Source: Numida meleagris
Lineage: Eukaryota; Chordata; Aves; Galliformes; Numididae
DNA: 64,000 bases
Direction of reading: 5' to 3'
NCBI RefSeq assembly: GCF_002078875.1
Contig: NC_034414.1
Location: 14,558,107 to 14,622,106, forward strand
The position numbers and the translations under genes were made by a program. The notes under the pieces were generated by a model. That model saw only the letters and a list, made by a program, of their open reading frames with translations. It was not told the DNA's origin and did no database searches. Shown piece by piece: positions 30,271 through 43,488 of the stretch. Each line of letters opens with the position of its first letter. Positions within the stretch are counted from its first letter, which is position 1.

Positions 30271-31304
30271 CATGTAAGTGACGAAGGCATTTAACAGCCC
30301 TTCCCAGAGGGTTCTTCTTGCTGTTTGTACATGAGTTTGCCAAATTTAATGCCATTTTATGGAAGTTGTTAAAATGCTGCTTCCTAACATCCCCAAGCCA
30401 CCGCAGGCGGTTGCCTCATGATGCTGTCTCTGAAACAACAAAACATGTTCAGATCCATTGCACATGCACAGTCGGAGGAGAGATTCTGCAAGCTAAAATG
30501 TTCTGATAGAAGGAGTCGGGGAATTCTTCTATAATGGTTTTACACAAAAATACTTCCTATACATATTTAACCTTGCATATTGAAGTAGCATTGAGGACTC
30601 ACACTCACAGATCCACTTTGATGAAAAACTGTACAAGCTCATAAGAAAATGAGGTCTCCTCCCCCTAGGAGCACACGTCTGAATTCTAAGACAGGGAACA
30701 ACAGATGGAGACAGACAGGCAGATGGAAAACAAGGCAGAGCGGTCTACATCCTCAGCACTGATCTCAGCAAAGTGGTTGCCAAGCTGAAAAGTTCTGACC
30801 TGAAGAAAAACTTTCTCAGAGTCTGTAGATAAGGATGAAGGCTTCTGAGCTTGAACTCATGTCAGGTTCCAAACTTAGCTGTCCAGAAAATGAACAGTTT
30901 CAAACCCATTCGTGCACTAAATAAACCTACATCTCAGATAAATCTTCAGTCAGAAGATTCTCTAGTCTGAGCTGAGTTCTCACCTTCATCAGTAGCAGCA
31001 GTCATACTACTGCAGCCTCTAGGGACCTCAACAAGGGCAAGGTATCACTGTGCTAAGTGCACATCATAAGAATAGGCCTGTGGCAACCAAAAGCTTACAG
31101 CCTACATACATCAACTGGACGACTGCCTCCACTCTATAGGTGGTGAAGTGAGACAGTCTGAATGATGCGATAGGCACCTTACCAAAAGACTTTCTAGAAA
31201 AATGAAGGAAGCGGGATCAGTTTTCCCTCAGTTGTTTTTTCTAACATTCTTTAGATGCTAAAAAGCAATAAAGATAGCATAATCATAGCATACACTAGAT
31301 TCCA

Positions 31305-31681
31305 GGAAAAGGAAAGGAAAGGAAAGGAAAGGAAAGGAAAGGAAAGGAAAGGAAAGGAAAGGAAAGGAAAGGAAAGGAAAGGAAAGGAAAGGAAAGGAAA
31401 GNNNNNNNNNNNNNNNNNNNNNNNNNNNNNNNNNNNNNNNNNNNNNNNNNNNNNNNNNNNNNNNNNNNNNNNNNNNNNNNNNNNNNNNNNNNNNNNNNNN
31501 NNNNNNNNNNNNNNNNNNNNNNNNNNNNNNNNNNNNNNNNNNNNNNNNNNNNNNNNNNNNNNNNNNNNNNNNNNNNNNNNNNNNNNAAGGAAAGGAAAGG
31601 AAAGGAAAGGAAAGGAAAGGAAAGGAAAGGAAAGGAAAGGAAAGGAAAGGAAAGGAAAGGAAAGGAAAGGAAAGGAAAGGA
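31305..31681 (+). repeat. (GGAAA)n pentanucleotide satellite containing an assembly gap
   Basis: A near-pure GGAAA repeat occupies 31305-31401 and 31587-31681 around 185 unresolved bases, so the true array is at least 190 bp and of unknown total length. On the BRSK2 sense strand it reads TTTCC, a very long pyrimidine tract in pre-mRNA. The Lys/Gly/Arg/Glu frame across it is a composition artefact. Confidence 0.97.
31402..31586. other. Assembly gap (185 N)
   Basis: A run of undetermined bases inside the GGAAA array, most likely more of the same repeat that short reads could not resolve. Confidence 0.99.
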
Positions 31682-33542
31682 ACAGCAGAGAGGAGACTCT
31701 GAAAATTTGGATAATTTAACTTGGCTAATATTTCAGCCTTAACATCTGTATGGACATTCAACAGAATTCATTTTATTCTGGAATAAGATGTCAGCACTGG
31801 GAACAATAACTACGTTATCACAATCCCTTGTTCTGCGATAACTGATCTGCTCTGATCCTATTTGCTGTACATACACACTTTTGACAATGCTCACTCATCT
31901 TAACAGGAAAGTGGACCAAAGCTCCTTGCTTTCTCCTCTTTGCCTTTCTGTTTCTGTGGAAGGAAACAACAGGCAATGCAAATGGATTCCACCACAGGAA
32001 CTGTAATTCTCCACTGCAGAGATGCTGAGTCATTGGAAACCTCCAAGGAAAACACATTCACTTGTCGAAGTGCACATAATTGAAAGGAATCGTACCCTGC
32101 AGTACTGCAGGCACCGAGAGCTCTGTTTCTCTTCCATAAGCCTTACGAAACCTTAAACTAGTTCACTTTTCCCTCCTGACACTACTCCTGCTAGAAAGCT
32201 GCCCCTGTACCCCATTGATAGAGATAGAATGCTTCTTCTCGTTTTCAGTCTAGTTTCATGTAAGGCTATTTGACATACACTTGTTTTTGTGCCAGTATCT
32301 TCCTTTAGATTAAACCTTCTCTCCCCGACTATTACCTCCAATGTGTATGTGGATGACTAGTACATTCTCTCTCAGACATCATGTAGGTAGACTAGTCAAG
32401 CTTTTTTAGGCTGTGCTATTCAGAGAAGCTCACTCCAATTCCAGCCGCCTCAGCATTCATCCTTGGCAGTACTGCCTGTTTGATTTAATCTTTCCTGAAC
32501 ATGGGCAGACAGAAATACCACACCTAGCTGACAGGATCTCCTTTTAGTAAAAGAAAAACATGGGTTCTTTTACCTAAAGCATGCTTAGCCAAACAAGCCT
32601 AGTAAAGGAGAGTGGTCAGGGACATCTGACTATCCATCCTTCAGACTACATAATATACGCTGAGTGTGAACATTATTCCACTAAGACATAATGAAATCCT
32701 CTTCCTATAAATGAATCACATACAACAAAAGGTAATGTCAGCTTCTTAAGGCAGGAATGGGCCAGCAACAATACTTCTGAGTGCCCCCCCTCTCCATTAA
32801 TTGTCTCAAGCTGTAACACTGGAGCTGAATGATGACAGTTGAATGTGAAAGTTAGTTCTGTTTTTGTTGATCATTTTAACAGATGGACTGGGGAAGGTGT
32901 GGGTGTACTGTGAAATGGCAATTACTGCAGGGGGGGAAATGCAGTTGGATGAAAAGGAAAAAAAAGACATACATGAAAAAAAAAGAAACAAAGCAGAGTA
33001 GGGAAGAGAAAAATAGAAGAAGAAAAATCCTAGTGACCTTATAATCACTATATTTTTCTGCTGAATATACCAGTAAGATACTGAACAACTGATCAGTACA
33101 TCAGCCGTTATTGTACCCAAGCGACAATTTTGCTCACATTTTTTATATAAATAGCAAATTGATTCAAGTGAGACATTTTCTAGGAATAGAGGCTTCCAAA
33201 TAAACCCATACTCATATCATTTTTTTTTCTTTTCCGCAGGACACGGCTAAAACAGAATTCAGATCTCTCCTTGAAATGAATTACATATTCCTAGATCCTG
33301 TGCAGTAAACAAAGCTCCATTCTGCCTGGCACTCTAAGTAACCAGAATGCTAACAGCATAGAAAGGGAAGTGTGACAGCAGCAGGGACAGCAAACCAAGA
33401 GACCCTACAATAATGAAAATAAGATTGCAGCTAGTAACAAAGAGCTATTCTTTTTCCTCCCAGCTCTCAGCTCTTAACTGCATTTTATTTCAAATTCTTA
33501 TTCACAATCCACTGTTGAGTACTTGTCAGTAACAATTTGATC

Positions 33543-33570
33543 TGTTTTTTTTTGTTTGTTTGTTTGTTTC
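33543..33570 (+). repeat. TTTG short tandem repeat
   Basis: A T run followed by four TTTG units. Confidence 0.8.
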
Positions 33571-33995
33571 TTTCTAAGGAAACAAGAGCTTCTTTTTGAT
33601 CAAGAAAATGGGGAGATCACTATGGGACCTTGATTTACCTTAACATTTTTCTCTCTTGCGTGTGTGCTCTCTCTGCTGTGTCACACAACTTCAAACCTTC
33701 AGGCACTATTAAGAAATTGGAGTGTTCTCTGGCAAAATTAAATCCTAACAGTTTGAAGAAGATCTAATGTCTGATGATCTGTGCTCACTGGCATACTCAA
33801 GCCATCTGCACTAAGATCTTTGAGAGAAAAATAAGAACATTTCATCTGTTCTGTATCGTGCTGGTTTCCTGAGCAAGAGCAGCAGTCTATGTATCTGGGA
33901 GGCAAAAGGCAGCACACACTCATCATTCAAGGTCTAATCTATCCACCCACTGTGGCCCCTACCCTCTGCTGCCTCACTGCCTTGCTCTATCCAGT

Positions 33996-34128
33996 TCGTG
34001 AGGTAGGGGATACTGTTAAACTTACTTTATGGAAAAGAAACAGATAAAGAGTGGCTTAGTGACTTGGTCATAAAGAACTGCTCTCTGGTCCTAGGATACA
34101 GCCCTTGTCTCTGCAGCATTCTGTCCAC
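33996..34128 (+). mobile_element. MIR-like SINE remnant
   Basis: GAGGTAGGGGATACTGTTAA, TTATGGAAAAGAAACAGATA, AAGAGTGGCTTAGTGACTTG and GTCATAAAGAACTG follow the MIR order (GAGGTAGGTACTATTATTATCC, TTACAGATGAGGAAACTGAGG, AGAGGTTAAGTGACTTGCC, AAGGTCACACAGC). It is strongly diverged, as expected for an ancient amniote SINE. Confidence 0.6.
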
Positions 34129-35496
34129 GAAAATACTTGGAAAAAATAATTGTTTTCATTCTTCCTTTAAAAATCTAATGAAAAAGGGGTTTTAAAGTGC
34201 CTAATATATATATTTGGTTTTATATCAGTGCTACTCCTTTAGTACAATGTCACAGCTACTAAGTTTGCAAAGGCAAGGATACCAGTAATACCATGAAGAA
34301 CTTTTCACCTACATCATCAAACAGAGTATGACCTCGTTTTGTAATGAACAAAATAAAAGGCTGGCTGCAGCTGTCAGGTAATACTGTAAAGAGAGCTGTG
34401 AAGAGAGTTTAAGTTCACTTTTTAGCAGACAGGTGTTTGCATCCCAAAAGCACCATCACAGCTGGTGAAGACTGATGCTGTTGTTAGCAATCTCAGCAGA
34501 GAGGCCAAGCACTGATCTGAGAGTTTATTTATAAATATTTTAGCAGACTGAAGAACCAGGAGGAGTTTTAAATTTACATTTCTTTATACATACTCCCACT
34601 CAGAATCTGTGAGCTTAGTAAATCTGTATAAAATCATCACCAGAGCCTGACAATAGGATTTACAAGGGCAATGTACCCATAAAGGCTGAAGCCTCCACTG
34701 ACAAGCAGGCAAGATTGCTTTCCAAAATGATTTTAACTGCCAATTTTTTTTAATTCCCCTAAACATTAAAGCAGTGTTAATGAAGGATACAATCACTACA
34801 CAGTGCTCATCCGTGCAGGCTCTCTGTTGTAGTGATGGGATATATCCTACCTACAAAGATGCAGTGCTGAATGCCTGGAGCTCAGCACTGCGGGCCTAAT
34901 CATGCTCAGGACCACAGGGCACAACATGAAGCAGCAGACTAGAAGGCACCTGCTCTGAAGGCTGCTAGAGGATAATGCAGAGCACACCACACACAGGATA
35001 GAACACAATGCAGCTGTGTGGCTTGAAGTGAGAAGTCACACTTTTTGTCAGAAATGAAAAAAGAACATACTGTGTTTAACAGCAAAGCTACAAAGAACAG
35101 TCCAAATAGTTTTGACCTTCAAACAATTACATCACGTCCCTGACAAACTGGTACGGCCACCAGGAGAGCCACGCTACCCAGGTGGATTCCAAAATGTGCT
35201 AATGGGTCAGTAGCACTGTGATGAGATTAGTAGGGAGTCATTCTAAATACCCACTGCAGCATACGAGGAAGAATTATGAAGACAGAGAAGCAACACAAAG
35301 GTAATCTGGCCCCATCATTTAAAAGAGAAGGCAACTAACCTCTTACCAAAGACTCCACCAGCTTAAATCATACCTTGCTCAGGAGGAAGTGCACAGGAAT
35401 GGCAGTAAATCAAGTTACCTTAGTTATTCAATTGTAACTGCAATGAGGTGACAAACAAAGCCTCGATCACATGACTTGCAGCAAATGCTTTCTTAC

Positions 35497-35643
35497 CGTG
35501 AGACGTTTCGAGGCATCCACTTCAATCATCCCCCGCAAGAGGTTCTGACAGTCCGGGGGGATAAAATGTGGCATGTGGAACACTCCACGTTTCACCTTCT
35601 CCAACAGCTGCCGCAAGTTGTCGTCATCGAATGGCAGGGCACC
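35497..35643 (-). CDS. BRSK2: BRSK2 exon E (human exon 8 equivalent): kinase C-lobe
   Basis: This 147-nt, phase-0 exon encodes 49 residues: [40 protein letters not shown] and EVDASKRLT. It is the end of the kinase C-lobe (subdomains X-XI), with the conserved Arg of KRLT. Compared with the human protein as I remember it, DCQN replaces DCQS and DASKR replaces DAARR; both are conservative. The acceptor is CGTCCCTGCAG and the donor ACG|GTAAGA. Confidence 0.97.
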
Positions 35644-38620
35644 CTGCAGGGACGTGACGGATTTGTGGATGGGAGAGAGAAGGGTAAGGGAGTTGGGGAG
35701 GGCAAAAAGGAGAAAAGCCAGGATAAACACAGTGAGAGAAAGGAAAACAGAACGTCAGCTCATAATGAAGTAGTATAATAAGTGAAACAATCTTTTTATC
35801 CGCTGAAAATAAATAATTTCTTAGTGCTGCTGTATTTTCTCCAACATAGGGAAAAAGCAGAGGATACAGGGTTTTTATTATTAAACCTTTAATTAGAAAA
35901 TGACTACCAGTATAAAGCATAATACATAATATGAAATTGCTTTTCCAGGCAAATTCAGTAAAGATGCATGTATTCAGTTAAATTCAGCTCAAGCTTTTGA
36001 TCTGCTGGTGTTCCTCCTGGGCATATTTTCACTGCAGCAATGTTTATCGTCTCCTTACTTTTAATCTTCCTCAGACACATTTATTGCAGACATTGGAAAA
36101 GAGGTGAACAGCATTGGAGAGACTTTCAGTAAAGAATATCCTTTTTCTGATGGAGCAGTGGAATGACGCAGCTGAAAAAGAAAACCCTAACCAACACAAG
36201 TCTTTTGGAAGCAGCAGACGTTCTACCTGGTTAATACACTCCATCCGGTTCCCATGCTGTGGTCAGGTCATCACTCCCTATTCCTTCCCTCCTGCAGCTC
36301 ACTTATGTGAATAGCTAGAGGTTTTTTTTTTAGCTCAAATTTCATTTTGAATAGATCATCAGCTGGCCACAAAAAGCACCAAAAGGCCTATCCTCGCTGC
36401 AAGGACAAAAAGGAGGAAAGCAGAAATCTTTAGGATAACTCCACTGACTGAAGCCAATATCCTTTTATAGCAAGTGTGCACCTTCCTTGATAATCTCACT
36501 TCCCTCTTTCACTATGTGCTGAGCTTCCTTGGCTTCCAGGAAGGGTTGTGGGAAGTTGCAAGCTGTCAGCTGCTGTGATAATGAAGCTTTCAGTTGTTAG
36601 TGCTGGCACTGTTCTTACTACAGCGAGTACTGCATCTGTATAAGCAGGCTTGTGTCCATGGTTTACTGAAACCAACAGCTTAATTTACAGAAGCCTTGGA
36701 AAGTCTACCTGATGGTAACAACTACTGGATGCTATTTGCTGTTGTTCATTCAAGCAGTCATGAAGAGAGAGCCTCCTTGTCTTCCGCAACCAACCTCTCA
36801 AGTTACCTACTTTTTCTCAACAGTTCCAGACTTATGGGAAAATCAATTCTGATAGTTCAGTACTTTGGCTAACACAATTTAATCCACGATGAAGTCGGCA
36901 AGGCTGCTTTGTGGCATTTCCTGAAGGCAACAACTACAGCTCTTTTATTACTACCACGTGTTATTACAGCTTGAGACTTTTTGCAGGGTTTTTCCTGACA
37001 TAATTAACTGGAGAGCTCTGCACTCTCTGTCAATAATAGACTCATTTCAGTCATTTTGCACGCTTGTGTATGTATGTAGGAATAGACAAAGATGCTTCCC
37101 AGCAACAGAGGGACACCAAATCTTAACATAGAAGCCATCTTAGAAGGAAGAGTCCACTCCTACATATCCCAATCATCTTGCCAACCTCTCTTGCCTTTTC
37201 TTACAAACTCAAGTTGTCATAGTAGGAGCTCATTTTATAACTACATTATCACCCACGCAAATAGTTGGTTAGGAGCAAGAGATTCCAGGTGATACTTGGT
37301 GAGACAGGCAAAATTCTTCCCATGCAGCATCAAGATAAGAAAAAAAATCTAAAATTATAAATGTCAATGAATTATAGTAACTAAAAATAATAAAATTGGT
37401 TAAGGAGAATTAAAGCATCATACTCAGAATACTACAAGATATTTAAAGTCTAACCATTTAAAAAATTATCAGTGCAATTTTTGGAAAAAATATACTTTAT
37501 AATAGGTATAATAAGTATTTAAGCCAAAATTATGAACAGAATCCAACTTCAACAGTTTTAGTTTCATTGAATAAGTGCTTCTGTCAAAATAAAACATTGA
37601 AGTGAAGAATTAGTAACTGAGTATACTAATAAAAGTAAAAAGGACATCAAAATTTAGCTTCGGGCCTCTTGTTTTTGTAATTGTAGATCATCACTTAAAC
37701 TATTACAAATACAAAATACTTAACGTGCATTAAATCTATTCTCACATATACCATTAATTCTGCACATAGTAATGTCATGCTTATATGAGCATATATTTGT
37801 ATTTTCCTACACTTTACCATGGGAATTGATAACAAATGCCAAACCTATTTGCTTTCAGCTGGACATCCAATTATTGTATACTTGGGAATGTTACACTGTG
37901 CTGTAAATCAGAATAAATCACGCAGAGAACTGAAACTTTGATCAAAAGAAGGATAAGTTACAAAATACTACATTTTGAATACTAAGAAAAGTATAACAAG
38001 TGAGCCAGATGGAAACTAATTTATACATCATACTATTGGCCCAGGGTTGTATACTCTAGTGAACCAAATTAAAATATAGCCCAATACTTGCATGAAAAAA
38101 AACTGTTGCACTCAAATCTTCTCTTGATAAAAGACTGCTGTTAACATATGCATATACCTAATGAAATGTTTATATACATACAGCAGAAAAAAAAAAACAC
38201 TTGCCGAAACCAGCCATGTTTAATCTGTGAAGGGCAACTTAATTGACATTTTCTGTATTTTGGAGTGGTACACCCTTTTGGGTCAAAAATTTCAGTGTGC
38301 TTTCAGAATGGGGCTCTTTAAAGTGCTGCAGTATTACAACACAGCAAATGATAGTTACGGAGGCAAGTCTTTGACACTTGTCTATGTTCTCATGTGCAGG
38401 GCAGCCGCATTTCAAAGCAGCAGTGAAATATTCTTCCTGCTTTTCCTCTGAGACTGATGTAGAACTGAGAGGAAAGGATGCAGTTGAGAGATACAAAAAT
38501 AGGAGAACTAAAAAAAACCTTTCTGTACATGATGTCAATAGAATCACCATTAAATACAGCAGCATTTTTGAATATTTCTTCTTTTTTTTTTTAAAGGATG
38601 GAGCAAGGAAGATGACTCAC
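35644..38620 (-). other. 3-kb intron between exons D and E
   Basis: AT-rich, unique sequence. A notably A/T-rich block lies at about 37330-38110. No recognisable element was found. Confidence 0.65.
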
Positions 38621-38689
38621 CACTAGCAACGCAAATAAAATGACTCCACAGCTCCAGACGTCTGCTTTCCTTCCATCATACTTTTCTCC
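38621..38689 (-). CDS. BRSK2: BRSK2 exon D (human exon 7 equivalent): alpha-F helix
   Basis: This 69-nt, phase-0 exon encodes [18 protein letters not shown] followed by FALLV. DVWSCGV is kinase subdomain IX, whose Asp anchors the catalytic loop. The acceptor is CTGCACAG with a modest pyrimidine tract and the donor is GTG|GTGAGT. Because it is 23 codons exactly, skipping would keep frame but remove the hydrophobic core helix, and would probably destroy activity. Confidence 0.96.
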
Positions 38690-40074
38690 CTGTGCAGCAA
38701 TGACACATAGATTCAAAAATGCGCTCACTGGGAAATGAATTCATTATCCTCGAAGAACAAGAGAGGGGAGAATGGGAAACCATACGTTGTGATTCCTCCA
38801 GCTGCCTCTCAAGGCAGTCTTTCCAACTAGGAGGCCAGGACACAGCCCATTAATTGGTTTCTTTATGAACATCAGTTTACAGACTTATCTAGGTTCTGCA
38901 AGAATGGGGTCAGAAATAGGAAACAGAGTAGGGATGGCTGATGATTGGAAACTTTTTAGTACTGGTCCTGAAACAGAGGTGGAGGTGCATTAAGGGCATC
39001 AAGAATGTGTTTTCTCTTCCCTAGTTCTGCAGGGAGCTTGTCACCAGTCACATTATTTGTGAACTCATAGTATTGGCTGGACAATATCTTTTGTATGCTC
39101 GTTTGGCTTTACATTAGTGATATGCTTCAAAAGGGTGATATGCTCCTCCTGTGAAACCCCACTAGACTTGTATGCATTCAGCTCTGAGGTCCCCAGTCTA
39201 AAGAGGACACAGACCTGTTACAGCGAGTCCAGAGGAGGCCACAAGGATGAACAGAGGGATGAAGCACCTCTCCTAGAAAGACAGGCTGAGAGTTTTTCAA
39301 CCTGGAGGTGAGACCTCACTGTAGTCTTTCAGTACCTAAAGGGAGTTCACAAGAAAGCTGGAGAGGAACTCTGCCAGGGAGTTTTACAGAACAAGGGATA
39401 ATGGTAGATCTAGCTTAGCTGTAAGGCAGAAATTTTTTACTGTAAGGGTGGTGAGGCAGTGGAACAGATTACTCAGAGAAGCTGTGGATGCCCCCTCCCT
39501 GGAAGTGTTCAAAGTCAGGTTGGAGGGAACTTCAGCAACCTGGTCTAGTGGGAGATGTCCCTGCCTATAGCAGGGGGGTTGGAACTAGATGATCTTTAAG
39601 ATCCCTTCCAACCCAAATCATTCAAAAAATAGAAAATAATAAAAAAGAACATCTTAAAAAAGGGTGGGGGGAAATTTGGCCTCTGTAATATTCAATATTT
39701 ATTTTAAGAAGACAAAAGGAAGAGCAGATGGGAAAGGATAGTTCCTATCATTTAAAAGAAACCGGTATCACTGACAGCCAACTCCAGTTCTTCTGCTGAA
39801 ATGACAGCTACCCTGGGGAAGGAAAGGCATAGGTGTCTTGAGTGGCTTTTCTGTCTGATAACATGGCACAAAGGTATTGTGAGAACAACACAGGATCATA
39901 CAGCTGATGTGGCTTGATTCAGGGCTGAACCAAACAACCAAAGCCACAGTTATGTTTACTCTCTCCTTTCCCATGCTGTCTGTCTTGGACGGATTTCCTG
40001 TAGAGAGAGTCTATCTGCACCCATGCAATTAGTGACGCTTCTAAGAAAACATACACTGATTTTAATCAACTTAC
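38690..40074 (-). other. 1.4-kb intron between exons C and D
   Basis: About a third of this intron is a plus-strand CR1 fragment (39200-39623). The rest is unique. Confidence 0.8.
39200..39623 (+). mobile_element. CR1 LINE 3' fragment, older copy
   Basis: Matches a CR1 3' region in order: CAGAGGAGGCCACAAGGATG, GAAGCACCTCTCCTAGAAAG, ACAGGCTGAGAGTTTTTCAA, GACCTCACTGTAGTCTTTCA, GTGGTGAGGCAGTGGAACAG, CTCCCTGGAAGTGTTCAAAG, GGTTGGAACTAGATGATCTT and CCCTTCCAACCCAAATCATT. The terminal tail repeat is lost and divergence is higher than in the 21.4-kb copy. It is antisense to BRSK2. Confidence 0.92.
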
Positions 40075-40108
40075 CCGGATAACTTCAGGGCAGGCATAAT
40101 GTGGTGAT
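40075..40108 (-). CDS. BRSK2: BRSK2 exon C (human exon 6 equivalent), 34-nt micro-exon with the CPE motif
   Basis: This 34-nt exon encodes SPHYACPEVIR after one base (A) that completes the split Gly. It covers the P+1 loop and the equivalent of the kinase APE motif, which reads CPE in BRSK kinases. It is too short to appear as an open frame and was found by walking from the end of exon B. The acceptor is GTGTTTCAG and the donor CGG|GTAAGT, both strong. Skipping it would shift the frame (34 is not a multiple of 3) and remove the substrate-binding loop, so it should be constitutive. Confidence 0.95.
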
Positions 40109-43100
40109 CTGAAACACAAAATAGCGAGATGAGCACGTATTTACGAATTATTTGCATTTTCCCTCTTGCTTACCAGAATCAGGATTGGCTCATCCACACA
40201 GAAAGCAAGTTTGCAAAAACAGCCCTTTTTATTACTTTAATGAGAATATATTTCCAAGACAAACTCAGAAATGGTCAACAACTAGCATAATTCAAAATTC
40301 TATGGCCCTAATATGAATCTCTTAAAAGGAATGGAAGAGCAGGCATATTTTATGATTATATAAAATTCCAACCCTCCAACTCTTCACTTTCACTTGCCCA
40401 TACATACAACTAGAAGGAAGGCACACACTGTAAGGTCTTTTAGGAAAAAAAAAAAAGAACAATGTTTTCAGAGCCAACACATGTATCCCCAAACCATTTC
40501 TTGCACTTCTTCTGCTAAGAGTGCTCTCAGTTACTCCAGCAGTTGTAAAAGCTGCCAATATATGATTTCAACCTGCAATTTATTTTTCTTAAAAAAAAAC
40601 AAACAAAACCACAACAAAAACACACACAGAAAGGATGGACAACAGTACTGCTACCTTTTGAGCTAATATATTCTCTTCACATCCTTCTACCCATCTATCT
40701 CTTCCTTGATTCTTGGCTGAGAATAGTTAATTACTTCAACTTGCCAGGTAATCATTTTAATTCCTAAAGATTATAGCCATGGCTATTTATTTTTATAGCC
40801 CTCATTAAAGTAACTTGACAAGTAGAAGGGATGCAAACTGTCTGAAACATGTGTGCAAATCTCACTATTGTTTATACTGACATCTCCCAGCAGTCCTTGA
40901 GCTTGTCTTCATTTGTGCATTTGTTTCCTGTGACAAACACAATCATGGCTGGGCAATACCTGTCTCACAAAGTAATGAGCAAAACAGAAGCATAGCGAGG
41001 TTAGCTTTGTGCTGGGATGCTCCTTTAATGCCCAGTGAGACAGTCCATTAATTACATTTCCATACACATTACACTTACGGTAAAATATCATCCTGAGTGC
41101 ATGGCACATGTGATTTGGTATCACAGCTTTTGGCAGACTGTGATAATAAACTTGAAGTACAACTAGAACTGCAGCTACCTTGAATACAAAGCTTAAGCAA
41201 GGAGAGATTAAACATAACTGATTTCTCACAAACTTTAGGAAAAGCGGAACTTGTAAGTCTAGCACACTATCTAATAACACTTCTCCTGTAAGAGGCTGCC
41301 ATAGGTATTATGACCAGGCCTATGCATTCAGTACTGATCCCAGGTCTTAATTTAGACCTGATTTTATAAACTTTGAAAGGCGTATCAAGACAAGAAACAT
41401 CTTGCCTTGGAGAGCTGGATAGGTTAACCCTTGGATGCTCTGGGATTCTGGTAAGAAAGTACTTGTGCCTAGTGGGGAGGACAGACTCAATGGGCTCTTT
41501 TGGCGGCTCTGTCTTTGGCAGCCACAGGAACTCAGATGAGTTTTTAAAAGTTGCTGCTGGCCACAACAGGTTGAAAAAGGTGACCAGAACCTCATCATAA
41601 GTGTGATGCTCTGACTAAAACGAGCAACACCACTGCTGCTTTCACACCTCCCAGACGTTTGCAACTCCAGCAAAGACAGATTTCAGAATTCTTAATTGCA
41701 GATGCTGAAGTATACAACCATCTTGCAAATATCCTTGAAAAGAAGAACATAAGTACAATGAAGAACACAAGATGCGTAGATACCCAGTTATGAATCTCAG
41801 TAGCAAATGCACTTAAAGCATTTTACTTCTCTTATGTCTGTTGAGTGCAGTGGAATCTGCGAGGTGTCTTTCAAGACACTGGTGAAATTCTGCTAAAATC
41901 TAACAGAATGGGTGGAGAAAACATTACAATAAATCATTTCAACAAGTTGTATTGATTCAATCATTCAACAGCTGCACTGCAACTGCCCAGAGAGCACAGA
42001 TTTCTGGCATAGCCACTCTGAATTCTTGCCAGCAACACACTATCAGGATATCTGCAGCACTATCTTGGCAAACAGCTCTAAACAGGTTCCTCTGGCCAGC
42101 CAGAAATCTGTAGAAAACTCATCTCCATGCTGCAAATCATAAAGGACATTCAACTGCTTTAAAGAGAAAATAAAAATTTAATAAAAAATCTATTTATCTG
42201 TCTATAGAATCCTGAGTACGTCTTTGGCTCTTATCAATAATTATTCAATATTCGATATATTCCCTGCCTCTTCCCCTACATCATCTCCTCATCTTTCAGC
42301 TACATCTCCGTGCAGCAAAAGTTACAATTCACCCTTGATAATAAGTATATGGCTCAGCAAGATCAAGAAGCAGCTGCTGCCTGCGGGTACTGCTGCAAAA
42401 AAGCTCCAGTGTTGGCAATGTTTATTTCAAGGGTGATGTTGATTTTCCCAGGCTAGTCTGCCTGGGGCAGGAAGGGCTCTTTGAATGGTCATTCACAGCT
42501 GTGACTCTTGGACACAGGAATCCTAACAGACCTTGTGGGCCCTTAGCAAAGTATTTACATGGGACTTCGACCAGGGGAAATAATTCAAAGTGCAATGGTG
42601 AAATCCACTACAAGTCCGTGCAATCAGAGAGACGCATCCTTGATGCATCTATCCTGAATTTCATCTGAAAAACTAGACAAGTAGGTTTTGATCTCGACAC
42701 ATGGATACAATAAAGCTAGAGCAGATCTGAGACAACCAGTGCTGTATCTTCAGTGCAGATGTGATGTGCCTCTGATTTGTGTGCAAGCAGTTCTGACCTC
42801 CTGTCTCAGTACATACGTAAGAGAGACCTGTACAGTGCACGGATAAATCTACTGCCTGTGAATGTTTTATGCAGCAACTGCTTTTCCAGAGAAGGTTGAT
42901 GAGGGAGCAGAGGGAGAGCTGTACTGTATGATAGTGCTCTATAATGCGTCAAATCATGTATTGCACTTCCTGACAGGTCCCATTAAAGATGAATCTCCAT
43001 GCTTGGGTACTTTGGATCCATGCTTTAAGAAGACACTGCTTGGGGAAGAGGAAATGCTTCTCTGCCATTCTTCACACCTTACAGCTGGAGGCAGTATTTC

Positions 43101-43488
43101 AGTTGAGAGGGAGGAAGAAGTCTTGTTCTCTCTTTGCTTGAAGATACCTTTATAAAGGAGGTGCGCCGAAGCCCTCTTGCGTCTGGCTGTTTTTGCTATT
43201 GCTCAGATGCTAGACCCGCTTCTTCCCCCCAAGTTAACTACTATCTCTTAGCTGGCTTTTGGAGACAGAAGCCACCCACTAGAGCAAAAGGCTGCCTGTG
43301 TGTTCCCCCTGTGCTGGGCAGCAAAGGGCTGAGATGAAGAGGAATGTGAGAGGCACAGCAAAACAGAGAAAGGGAATTCTTCACAAGAAGAATGCATGTT
43401 AGAGCATCCTGTGGGGAAAGCAACAGCCACAGATCATGCAGCAAAGTAATGCAGGGAGGGACTCAAGAAACAGTTTCAGGAGCAGTGG

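Larger units (their letters stand above)
27352..35496 (-). other. 8.1-kb intron between exons E and F
   Basis: It holds a minus-strand CR1 (29228-29500), a 10-bp inverted repeat within a possible conserved block (30041-30330), a long GGAAA satellite with an assembly gap (31305-31681), a TTTG repeat (33543-33570) and a MIR-like remnant (33996-34128). Confidence 0.75.

Noticed and set aside
31255..31761. Long Lys/Gly/Arg/Glu and Leu/Ser/Phe/Pro frames on both strands
   Set aside because: Produced by the GGAAA repeat and the N gap; not genes.
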